From: Brachynemurus nebulosus
Taxonomy: Eukaryota; Arthropoda; Insecta; Neuroptera; Myrmeleontidae
DNA: 64,000 nucleotides
Reading direction: 5' to 3'
Assembly (NCBI GenBank): GCA_035578155.1
Contig: JAPWDM010000023.1
Coordinates: forward strand, 4,047,829-4,111,828
The notes beneath the pieces were generated by a model, which worked only from the letters and a program-made list of their open reading frames with translations, did no database searches and had not been told where the DNA came from. Position 1 is the stretch's first letter, and every line of letters starts with the position of its first letter. Both the position numbers and the translations under genes were made by a program. This document shows, one piece after another, positions 46,510 to 58,800 of the stretch.

Positions 46510-49500
46510 ATGAGCGCCAAAATAGCGCGTAATTCCTATATAAGTTTTATCTAATTATCGCCGTTGGTTCAGTTTTAGATATTTTCAATTTTTGTCTTTA
46601 TATGCTGCTCAAATGAAATTTGTTGATTTTGCGGGAAACTATAGGCGCTGGAAAGATTTTAATAGCATTTATGATGAGCGCGAAAATAGCGCGTAATTCC
46701 TATATAAGCTTTATCTAATTAGCGCCGTTGGTTCATATTTAGTTATTTTCAATTTTTGGCTTTATATGCTGCTCAAATGAATTTTTTTGATTTTCCGGGA
46801 AACTATAGGCGCCGGAAAGATTTTAATAGCAGTAATGATGAGCGCCAAAATAGCGCGTAATTCCTATATAAGTTTTATCTAATTATCGCCGTTGGTTCAG
46901 TTTTAGATATTTTCAATTTTTTTCTTTATATGCTGCTCAAATGAATTTTGTTGATTTTCCGGGAAACTATAGGCGCTGGAAAGATTTTAATAGCAGTTAT
47001 GATGAGCGCCAAAATAGCGCGTAATTCCTATATAAGTTTTATCTAATTATCGCCGTGGGTTTAGATTTCGATATTTTAAAATTTTGTCTTTATATGCTGC
47101 TCAAATGAATTTTGTTGATTTTCCGGGAAACTATAGGCGCTGGAAAGATTTTAATAGCAGTTATGATGAGCGCGAAAATATCGCGTAATTCCTATATAAG
47201 CTTTATCTAATTACCGCCGTTGGTTCAGATTTAAATATTTTCAATTTTTGTCTTTATATGCCGCTCAAATGAATTTTTTTGATTTTCCGGGAAACTATAG
47301 GCGCCGGAAAGATTTTAATAGCAGTTATGATGAGCGCCAAAATAGCGCGTTATCCTATATAAGTTTTATCTAATTATCGCCGTTGGTTCAGTTTTAGATA
47401 TTTTCAATTTTTGTCTTTATATGCTGCTCAAATGAATTTTGTTGATTTTCCGGGAAACTATAGGCGCTGGAAAGATTTTAATAGCAGTTATGATGAGCGC
47501 GAAAATAGAGCGTAATTCCTATATAAGCTTTATCTAATTAGCGCCGTTGGTTCAGATTTAGATATTTTCAATTTTTGTCTTTATATGCTGCTCAAATGAA
47601 TTTTTTTGATTTTCCGGGAAACTATAGGCGCCGGAAAGATTTTAATAGCAGTTATGATGAGCGCCAAAATAGCGCGTAATTCCTATATAAGTTTTATCTA
47701 ATTATCGCCGTGGGTTTAGATTTCGATATTTTAAATTTTTGTCTTTATATGCTGCTCAAATGAATTTTGTTGATTTTCCGGGAAACTATAGGCGCTGGAA
47801 AGATTTTAATAGCAGTTATGATGAGCGCCAAAATAGCGCGTAATTCCTATATAAGTTTTATCTAATTATCGAAGTTGGTTCAGTTTTAGATATTTTCAAT
47901 TTTTTTCTTTATTTGCTGCTCAAATGAATTTTGTTGATTTTCCGGGAAATTATAGGCGCTGGAAAGATTTTAATAGCAGTTATGATGAGCGCGAAAATAG
48001 CGCGTAGTTCCTATATAAGCTTTATCTAATTAGCGCCGTTGGTTCAGATTTAGATATTTTCAATTTTTGTCTTTATATGCTGCTCAAATGAATTTTTTTG
48101 ATTTTCCGGGAAACTATAGGCGCCGGAAAGATTTTAATAGCAGTTATGATGAGCGCCAAAATAGCGCGTAATTCCTACATAAGTTTTATCTAATTATCGC
48201 CGTGGGTTTAGATTTCGATATTTTAAATTTTTGTCTTTATATGCTGCTCAAATGAATTTTGTTGATTTTCCGGGAAACTATAGGCGCTGGAAAGATTTTA
48301 ATAGCAGTTGTGATGAGCGCCAAAATAGCGCGTAATTCCTATATAAGCTTTATCTAATTAGCGCCGTTGGTTCAGATTTAGATATTTTCAAATTTTGTCT
48401 TTATATGCTGCTCAAATGAATTTTTTTGATTTTCCGGGAAACTATAGGCGCCGGAAAGATTTTAATAGCAGCTATGATGAGCGCCAAAATAGCGCGTAAT
48501 TCCTATATAAGTTTTATCTAATTATCGCCGTTGGTTCAGTTTTAGATATTTTCAATTTTTTTCTTTATTTGCTGCTCAAATGAATTTTGTTGATTTTCCG
48601 GGAAACTATAGGCGCTGGAAAGATTTTAATAGCAGTTATGATGAGCGCGAAAATAGCGCGTAGTTCCTATATAAGCTTTATCTAATTAGCGCCGTTGGTT
48701 CAGATTTAGATATTTTCAAATTTTGTCTTTATATGCTGCTCAAATGAATTTTTTTGATATTCCGGGAAACTATAGGCGCCGGGAAGATTTTAATAGCAGT
48801 TATGATGAGCGCCAAAATAGCGCGTAATTCCTATATAAGTTTTATCTAATTATCGCCGTTGGTTCAGTTTTAGATATTTTCAATTTTTGTCTTTATATGC
48901 TGCTCAAATGAAATTTGTTGATTTTGCGGGAAACTATAGGCGCTGGAAAGATTTTAATAGCATTTATGATGAGCGCGAAAATAGCGCGTAATTCCTATAT
49001 AAGCTTTATCTAATTAGCGCCGTTGGTTCATATTTAGTTATTTTCAATTTTTGGCTTTATATGCTGCTCAAATGAATTTTTTTGATTTTCCGGGAAACTA
49101 TAGGCGCCGGAAAGATTTTAATAGCAGTAATGATGAGCGCCAAAATAGCGCGTAATTCCTATATAAGTTTTATCTAATTATCGCCGTTGGTTCAGTTTTA
49201 GATATTTTCAATTTTTTTCTTTATATGCTGCTCAAATGAATTTTGTTGATTTTCCGGGAAACTATAGCCGCTGGAAAGATTTTAATAGCAGTTATGATGA
49301 GCGCCAAAATAGCGCGTAATTCCTATATAAGTTTTATCTAATTATCGCCGTGGGTTTAGATTTCGATATTTTAAAATTTTGTCTTTATATGCTGCTCAAA
49401 TGAATTTTGTTGATTTTCCGGGAAACTATAGGCGCTGGAAAGATTTTAATAGCAGTTATGATGAGCGCGAAAATATCGCGTAATTCCTATATAAGTTTTA

Positions 49501-51100
49501 TCTAATTACCGCCGTTGGTTCAGATTTAAATATTTTCAATTTTTGTCTTTATATGCCGCTCAAATGAATTTTTTTGATTGTCCGGGAAACTATAGGCGCC
49601 GGAAAGATTTTAATAGCAGTTATGATGAGCGCAAAAATAGCGCGTTATCCTATATAAGTTTTATCTAATTATCGCCGTTGGTTCAGTTTTAGATATTTTC
49701 CTTTTTTGGTCTTTATATGCTGCTCAAATGAATTTTGTTGATTTTCCGGGAAACTATAGGCGCTGGAAAGATTTTAATAGCAGTTATGATGAGCGCGAAA
49801 ATAGAGCGTAATTCCTATATAAGCTTTATCTAATTAGCGCCGTTGGTTCAGATTTAGATATTTTCAATTTTTGTCTTTATATGCTGCTCAAATGAATTTT
49901 TTTGATTTTCCGGGAAACTATAGGCGCCGGAAAGATTTTAATAGCAGTTATGATGAGCGCCAAAATAGCGCGTAATTCCTATATAAGTTTTATCTAATTA
50001 TCGCCGTGGGTTTAGATTTCGATATTTTAAATTTTTGTCTTTATATGCTGCTCAAATGAATTTTGTTGATTTTCCGGGAAACTATAGGCGCTGGAAAGAT
50101 TTTAATAGCAGTTATGATGAGCGCCAAAATAGCGCGTAATTCCTATATAAGTTTTATCTAATTATCGAAGTTGGTTCAGTTTTAGATATTTTCAATTTTT
50201 TTCTTTATTTGCTGCTCAAATGAATTTTGTTGATTTTCCGGGAAACTATAGGCGCTGGAAAGATTTTAATAGCAGTTATGATGAGCGCGAAAATAGCGCG
50301 TAGTTCCTATATAAGCTTTATCTAATTAGCGCCGTTGGTTCAGATTTAGATATTTTCAATTTTTGTCTTTATATGCTGCTCAAATGAATTTTTTTGATTT
50401 TCCGGGAAACTATAGGCGCCGGAAAGATTTTAATAGCAGTTATGATGAGCGCCAAAATAGCGCGTAATTCCTGTATAAGTTTTATCTAATTATCGCCGTG
50501 GGTTTAGATTTCGATATTTTAAATTTTTGTCTTTATATGCTGCTCAAATGAATTTTGTTGATTTTCCGGGAAACTATAGGCGCTGGAAAGATTTTAATAG
50601 CAGTTATGATAAGCGCCAAATTAGCGCGTAATTCCTATATAAGCTTTATCTAATTAGCGCCGTTGGTTTAGATTTAGATATTTTCAAATTTTGTCTTTAT
50701 ATGCTGCTCAAATGAATTTTTTTGATTTTCCGGGATACTATAGGCGCCGGAAAGATTCTAATAGCAGTTATGATGAGCGCCAAAATAGCGCGTAATTCCT
50801 ATATAAGTTTTATCTAATTATCGAAGTTGGTTCAGTTTTAGATATTTTCAATTTTTTTCTTTATTTGCTGCTCAAATGAATTTTGTTGATTTTCCGGGAA
50901 GCTATAGGCGCTGGAAAGATTTTAATAGCAGTTATGATGAGCGCGAAAATAGCGCGTAGTTCCTATATAAGCTTTATCTAATTAGCGCCGTTGGTTCAGA
51001 TTTAGATATTTTCAAATTTTGTCTTTATATGCTGCTCAAATGAATTTTTTTGATATTCCGGGAAACTATAGGCGCCGGAAAGATTTTAATAGCAGTTATG
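46510..51100. repeat. Higher-order repeat, about 2,295 bp (14 monomers), two copies
   Basis: Private variants recur at an offset of 2,295-2,296. Examples are GGTTCATATTTAGTTATTTT (46731 and 49026), CGCGTTATCCTATATAAG (47346 and 49641) and ATCGAAGTTGG (47868 and 50164). A further copy of the first marker lies at 51650 (offset 2,624), so block lengths vary between 14 and 16 monomers. Confidence 0.8.
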
Positions 51101-52437
51101 ATGAGCGCCAAAATAGCGCGTAATTCCTGTATAAGTTTTATCTAATTATCGCCGTGGGTTTAGATTTCGATATTTTAAATTTTTGTCTTTATATGCTGCT
51201 CAAATGAATTTTGTTGATTTTCCGGGAAACTATAGGCGCTGGAAAGATTTTAATAGCAGTTATGATGAGCGCCAAATTACCGCGTAATTCCTATATAAGC
51301 TTTATCTAATTAGCGCCGTTGGTTCAGATTTAGATATTTTCAAATTTTGTCTTTATATGCTGCTCAAATGAATTTTTTTGATTTTCCGGGATACTATAGG
51401 CGCCGGAAAGATTCTAATAGCAGTTATGATGAGCGCCAAATTAGCGCGTAATTCCTATATAAGTTTTATCTAATTATCGCCGTTGGTTCAGTTTTAGATA
51501 TTTTCAATTTTTGTCTTTATATGCTGCTCAAATGAAATTTGTTGATTTTGCGGGAAACTATAGGCGCTGGAAAGATTTTAATAGCATTTATGATGAGCGC
51601 GAAAATAGCGCGTAATTCCTATATAAGCTTTATCTAATTAGCGCCGTTGGTTCATATTTAGTTATTTTCAATTTTTGGCTTTATATGCTGCTCAAATGAA
51701 TTTTTTTGATTTTCCGGGAAACTATAGGCGCCGGAAAGATTTTAATAGCAGTTATGATGAGCGCCAAAATAGCGCGTAATTCCTATATAAGTTTTATCTA
51801 ATTATCGCCGTTGGTTCAGTTTTAGATATTTTCAATTTTTTTCTTTATATGCTGCTCAAATGAATTTTGTTGATTTTCCGGGAAACTATAGGCGCTGGAA
51901 AGATTTTAACAGCAGTTATGATGAGCGCCAAAATAGCGCGTAATTCCTATATAAGTTTTATCTAATTAACGCCGTGGGTTTAGATTTCGATATTTTAAAT
52001 TTTTGTCTTTATATGCTGCTCAAATGAATTTTGTTGATTTTCCGGGAAACTATAGGCGCTGGAAAGATTTTAATAGCAGTTATGATGAGCGCGAAAATAT
52101 CGCGTAATTCCTATATAAGCTTTATCTAATTAGCGCCGTTGGTTCAGATTTAAATATTTTCAATTTTTGTCTTTATATGCAGCTCAAATGAATTTTTTTG
52201 ATTTTCCGGGAAACTATAGGCGCCGGAAAGATTTTAATAGCAGTTATGATGAGCGCCAAAATAGCGCGTAATTCCTGTATAAGTTTTATCTAATTATCGC
52301 CGTGGGTTTAGATTTCTATATTTTAAATTCTTGTTTTTATATGCTGCTCAAATGAATTTTGTTGATTTTCCGGGAAACTATAGGCGCTGGAAAGATTTTA
52401 ATAGCATTTATGATGAGCGCGAAAATAGCGCGTAATT

Positions 52438-55400
52438 CCTGTATAAGTTTTATCTAATTATCGCCGTGGGTTTAGATTTCGATATTTTAAATTCTTGTTT
52501 TTATATGCTGCTCAAATGAATTTTGTTGATTTTCCGGGAAACTATAGGCGCTGGAAAGATTTTAATAGCATTTATGATGAGCGCGAAAATAGCGCGTAAT
52601 TCCTATATAAGCTTTATCTAATTATCGCCGTTGGTTCAGTTTTAGATATTTTTAATTTTTGTCTTTATGTGCTGCTCAAATGAATTTTATTGACTTTCCG
52701 GGAAACTATAGGCGCTGGAAAGATTCTAATAGCAGTTATGATGAGCGCCAAAATAGCGCGTAATTCCTATATAAGTTTTTTCTAATTATCGCCGTGGGTT
52801 TAGATTTCGATATTTTAAATTTTTGTCTTTATATGCTGCTCAAATGAATTTTGTTGATTTTCCGGGAAACTATAGGCGCTGGAAAGATTTTAATAGCAGT
52901 TATGATGAGCGCGACAATAGCGCGTAATTCCTATATAAGCTTTATCTTATTAGCGCCGTTGGTTCAGATTTAGAAATTTTCAATTTTTGTCTTTATATGC
53001 TGTTCAAATGAATTTTGTTGATTTTCCGGGAAACTATAGGCGCTGGAAAGATTTTAATAGCAGTTATGATGAGCGCCAAAATAGCGCGTAATTCCTATAT
53101 AAGTTTTATCTAATTATCGCCGTGGGTTTAGATTTCGATATTTTAAATTTTTGTCTTTATATGCTGCTCAAATGAATTTTGTTGATTTTCCGGGAAACTA
53201 TAGGCGCTGGAAAGATTTTAATAGCAGTTATGATGAGCGCGAAAATAGCGCGTAATTCCTATATAAGCTTTATCTAATTAGCGCCGTTGGTTCAGATTTA
53301 GATATTTTCAATTTTTGTCTTTATATGCTGTTCAAATGAATTTTGTTGATTTTCCGGGAAACTATAGGCGCTGGAAAGATTTTAATAGCAGTTATGATGA
53401 GCGCCAAAATTGCGCGTAATTCCTATATAAGCTTTATCTAATTAGCGCCGTTGGTTCAGATTTAGATATTTTCAATTTTTGTCTTTATATGCTGCTCAAA
53501 TGAATTTTTTTGATTTTCCGGGAAACTATAGGCGCCGGAAAGATTTTAATAGCAGTTATGATGAGCGCCAAAATAGCGCGTAATTCCTGTATAAGTTTTA
53601 TCTAATTATCGCCGTGGGTTTAGATTTCGATATTTTAAATTCTTGTTTTTATATGCTGCTCAAATGAATTTTGTTGATTTTCCGGGAAACTATAGGCGCT
53701 GGAAAGATTTTAATAGCATTTATGATGAGCGCGAAAATAGCGCGTAATTCCTATATAAGCTTTATCTAATTATCGCCGTTGGTTCAGTTTTAGATATTTT
53801 TAATTTTTGTCTTTATGTGCTGCTCAAATGAATTTTATTGACTTTCCGGGAAACTATAGGCGCTGGAAAGATTCTAATAGCAGTTATGATGAGCGCCAAA
53901 ATAGCGCGTAATTCCTATATAAGTTTTTTCTAATTATCGCCGTGGGTTTAGATTTCGATATTTTAAATTTTTGTCTTTATATGCTGCTCAAATGAATTTT
54001 GTTGATTTTCCGGGAAACTATAGGCGCTGGAAAGATTTTAATAGCAGTTATGATGAGCGCGAAAATAGCGCGTAATTCCTATATAAGCTTTATCTTATTA
54101 GCGCCGTTGGTTCAGATTTAGAAATTTTCAATTTTTGTCTTTATATGCTGTTCAAATGAATTTTGTTGATTTTCCGGGAAACTATAGGCGCTGGAAAGAT
54201 TTTAATAGCAGTTATGATGAGCGCCAAAATAGCGCGTAATTCCTATATAAGTTTTATCTAATTATCGCCGTGGGTTTAGATTTCGATATTTTAAATTTTT
54301 GTCTTTATATGCTGCTCAAATGAATTTTGTTGATTTTCCGGGAAACTATAGGCGCTGGAAAGATTTTAATAGCAGTTATGATGAGCGCCAAAATAGCGCG
54401 TAATTCCTATATAAGCTTTATCTAATTAGCGCCGTTGGTTCAGATTTAGATATTTTCAATTTTTGTCTTTATATGCTGTTCAAATGAATTTTGTTGATTT
54501 TCCGGGAAACTATAGGCGCTGGAAAGATTTTAATAGCAGTTATGATGAGCGCCAAAATTGCGCGTAATTCCTATATAAGCTTTATCTAATTAGCGCCGTT
54601 GGTTCAGATTTAGATATTTTCAATTTTTGTCTTTATATGCTGCTCAAATGAATTTTTTTGATTTTCCGGGAAACTATAGGCGCCGGAAAGATTTTAATAG
54701 CAGTTATGATGAGCGCCAAAATAGCGCGTAATTCCTGTATAAGTTTTATCTAATTATCGCCGTGGGTTTAGATTTCGATATTTTAAATTCTTGTTTTTAT
54801 ATGCTGCTCAAATGAATTTTGTTGATTTTCCGGGAAACTATAGGCGCTGGAAAGATTTTAATAGCATTTATGATGAGCGCGAAAATAGCGCGTAATTCCT
54901 ATATAAGCTTTATTTAATTATCGCCGTTGGTTCAGTTTTAGATATTTTTAATTTTTGTCTTTATGTGCTGCTCAAATGAATTTTATTGACTTTCCGGGAA
55001 ACTATAGGCGCTGGAAAGATTCTAATAGCAGTTATGATGAGCGCCAAAATAGCGCGTAATTCCTATATAAGTTTTTTCTAATTATCGCCGTGGGTTTAGA
55101 TTTCGATATTTTAAATTTTTGTCTTTATATGCTGCTCAAATGAATTTTGTTGATTTTCCGGGAAACTATAGGCGCTGGAAAGATTTTAATAGCAGTTATG
55201 ATGAGCGCGAAAATAGCGCGTAATTCCTATATAAGCTTTATCTTATTAGCGCCGTTGGTTCAGATTTAGAAATTTTCAATTTTTGTCTTTATATGCTGTT
55301 CAAATGAATATTGTTGATTTTCCGGGAAACTATAGGCGCTGGAAAGATTTTAATAGCAGTTATGATGAGCGCCAAAATAGCGCGTAATTCCTATATAAGT

Positions 55401-55881
55401 TTTATCTAATTATCGCCGTGGGTTTAGATTTCGATATTTTAAATTTTTGTCTTTATATGCTGCTCAAATGAATTTTGTTGATTTTCCGGGAAACTATAGG
55501 CGCTGGAAAGATTTTAATAGCAGTTATGATGAGCGCGAAAATAGCGCGTAATTCCTATATAAGCTTTATCTAATTAGCGCCGTTGGTTCAGATTTAGATA
55601 TTTTCAATTTTTGTCTTTATATGCTGTTCAAATGAATTTTGTTGATTTTCCGGGAAACTATAGGCGCTGGAAAGATTTTAATAGCAGTTATGATGAGCGC
55701 CAAAATTGCGCGTAATTCCTATATAAGCTTTATCTAATTAGCGCCGTTGGTTCAGATTTAGATATTTTCAATTTTTGTCTTTATATGCTGCTCAAATGAA
55801 TTTTTTTGATTTTCCGGGAAACTATAGGCGCCGGAAAGATTTTAATAGCAGTTATGATGAGCGCCAAAATAGCGCGTAATT
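52438..55881. repeat. Higher-order repeat, 1,148 bp (7 monomers), three copies
   Basis: The private marker GTCTTTATGTGCTGCTC occurs at 52661, 53809 and 54957, exactly 1,148 bp apart twice (7 x 164). Neighbouring markers (TAAATTCTTGTTTTTATATG, ATTTTATTGACTTTCC, TATAAGTTTTTTCTAATT) move with it. The copies are almost identical, so this block looks like the most recent expansion in the array. Confidence 0.88.
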
Positions 55882-58800
55882 CCTATATAAGCTTTATCTA
55901 ACTAGCGCTGTTGGTTCAGATTTAGATATTTTCAATTTTTGTCTTTATATGCTGCTCAAATGAATTTTGTTGATTTTCCGGGAAACTATAGGCGCTGGAA
56001 AGATTTTAATAGCACTTATGATGAGCGCGAAAATAGCGCGTTATTCCTATATAAGCTTTATCTTATTAGCGCCGTTGGTTCAGATTTAGAAATTTTCAAT
56101 TTTTGTCTTTATATGCTGTTCAAATGAATATTGTTGATTTTCCGGGAAACTATAGGCGCTGGAAAGATTTTAATAGCAGTTATGATGAGCGCCAAAATAG
56201 CGCGTAATTCCTATATAAGTTTTATCTAATTATCGCCGTGGGTTTAGATTTCGATATTTTAAATTTTTGTCTTTATATGCTGCTCAAATGAATTTTGTTG
56301 ATTTTCCGGGAAACTATAGGCGCTGGAAAGATTTTAATAGCGGTTATGATGAGCGCGAAAATAGCGCGTAATTCCTATATAAGCTTTATCTAATTAGCGC
56401 CGTTGGTTCAGATTTAGATATTTTCAATTTTTGTCTTTATATGCTGTTCAAATGAATTTTGTTGATTTTCCGGGAAACTATAGGCGCTGGAAAGATTTTA
56501 ATAGCAGTTATGATGAGCGCCAAAATTGCGCGTAATTCCTATATAAGTTTTATCTAATTATCGCCGTGGGTTTAGATTTCGATATTTTAAATTTTTGTCT
56601 TTATATGCTGCTCAAATGAATTTTGTTGATTTTCCGGGAAACTATAGGCGCTGGAAAGATTTTAATAGCAGTTATGATGAGCGCGAAAATAGCGCGTAAT
56701 TCCTATATAAGCTTTATCTAATTAGCGCCGTTGGTTCAGATTTAGATATTTTCAATTTTTGTCTTTATATGCTGTTCAAATGAATTTTGTTGATTTTCCG
56801 GGAAACTATAGGCGCTGGAAAGATTTTAATAGCAGTTATGATGAGCGCCAAAATTGCGCGTAATTCCTATATAAGCTTTATCTAATTAGCGCCGTTGGTT
56901 CAGATTTAGATATTTTCAATTTTTGTCTTTATATGCTGCTCAAATGAATTTTTTTGATTTTCCGGGAAACTATAGGCGCCGGAAAGATTTTAATAGCAGT
57001 TATGATGAGCGCCAAAATAGCGCGTAATTCCTATATAAGCTTTATCTAACTAGCGCCGTTGGTTCAGATTTAGATATTTTCAATTTTTGTCTTTATATGC
57101 TGCTCAAATGAATTTTTTTGATTTTCCGGGAAACTATAGGCGCCGGAAAGATTTTAATAGCAGTTATGATGAGCGCCAAAATAGCGCGTAATTCCTATAT
57201 AAGCTTTATCTAACTAGCGCCGTTGGTTCAGATTTAGATATTTTCAATTTTTGTCTTTATATGCTGCTCAAATGAATTTTTTTGATTTTGCGGGAAACTA
57301 TAGGCGCCGGAAAGATTTTAATAGCAGTTATGATGAGCGCCAAAATAGCGCTTAATTCCTATATAAGCTTTATTTAATTAGCGCCGTTGGTTCAGATTTA
57401 GATATTTTCAAATTTTGTCTTTATATGCTGCTCAAATGAATTTTTTTGATTTTCCGAGAAACTATAGGCGCTGGAAAGATTTTAATAGCAGTTATAATGA
57501 GCGCCAAAATAGCGCGTAATTCCTATATTAGCTTTATCTAATTAGCGCCGTTGGTTCAGATTTAGATATTTTCAAATTTTGTCTTTATATGCTGCTCAAA
57601 TGAATTTTTTTGATTTTCCGGGAAACTATAGGCGCCGGAAAGATTTTAATAGCAGTTATGATGAGCGCCGAAATAGCGCGTAATTCCTATATAAGTTTTA
57701 TCTAATTATCGCCGTTGGTTTAGATTTCGATATTTTCAATTTTAGTCTTTATATGCTGCTCAAATGAATTTTCTTGATTTTCCGGGAAACTATAGGCGCT
57801 GGAAAGATTTTAATAGCAGTTATGATGAGCACGAAAATAGCGGGTAATTCCTATATAAGCTTTATCTAATTAGCGCCGTTGGTTCAGATTTAGATATTTT
57901 CAAATTTGGTCTTTATATGCTGCTCAAATGAATTTTTTTGATTTTCCGGGAAACTATAGGCGCTGGAAAGATTTTAATAGCAGTTATGATGAGCGCGAAA
58001 ACAGCGCGTACTTCCTATATAAGCTTTATCTAATTAGCGCCGTTGGTTCAGATTTAAATATTTTTAAATTTTGTCTTTATATGCTACTCAAATGAATTTT
58101 GTTGATTTTCCGGGAAACTATAGGCGCTGGAAAGATTTTAATATAAGTTATGATGAGCGCGAAAATAGCGCGTAATTCCTATATAAGCTTTATCTAATTA
58201 GCGCCGTTGCTTCAGATTTAGATATTTTCAAATTTTGTCTTTATATGCTGCTCAAATGAATTTTGTCTATTTTCCGGGAAACTTTAGGCGCTGGAAAGAT
58301 TTTAATAGCAGTTATGATGAGCGCCAAAATAGCGCGTAATTCCTATATAAGTTTCATCTAATTATCGCCGTGGGTTTAGATTTCGATATTTTCAATTTTT
58401 GTCTTTATATGCTGCTCAAATGAATTTTGTTGATTTTCCGGGAAACTATAGGCGCTGGAAAGATTTTAGTAGCAGTTATGATGAGCGCGAAAATAGCGCG
58501 TAATTCCTATATAAGCTTTATCTAATTATCGCCGTTGGTTCAGTTTTACATATTTTCAATTTTGGTCTTTATATGCTCCTCAAATGAATTTTGTTGATTT
58601 TCCGGGAAACTATAGGCGCTGGAAAGATTTTAATAGCAGTTATGATGAGCGCGAAAATAGCGCGTAATTCCTATATAAGCTTTATCTAATTAGCGCCGTT
58701 GGTTCAGATTTAGATATTTTCAAATTTTGTCTTTATATGCTGCTCAAATGAATTTTTTTGATTTTCCGGGAAAATATAGGCGCTGGAAAGGTTTTAATAG

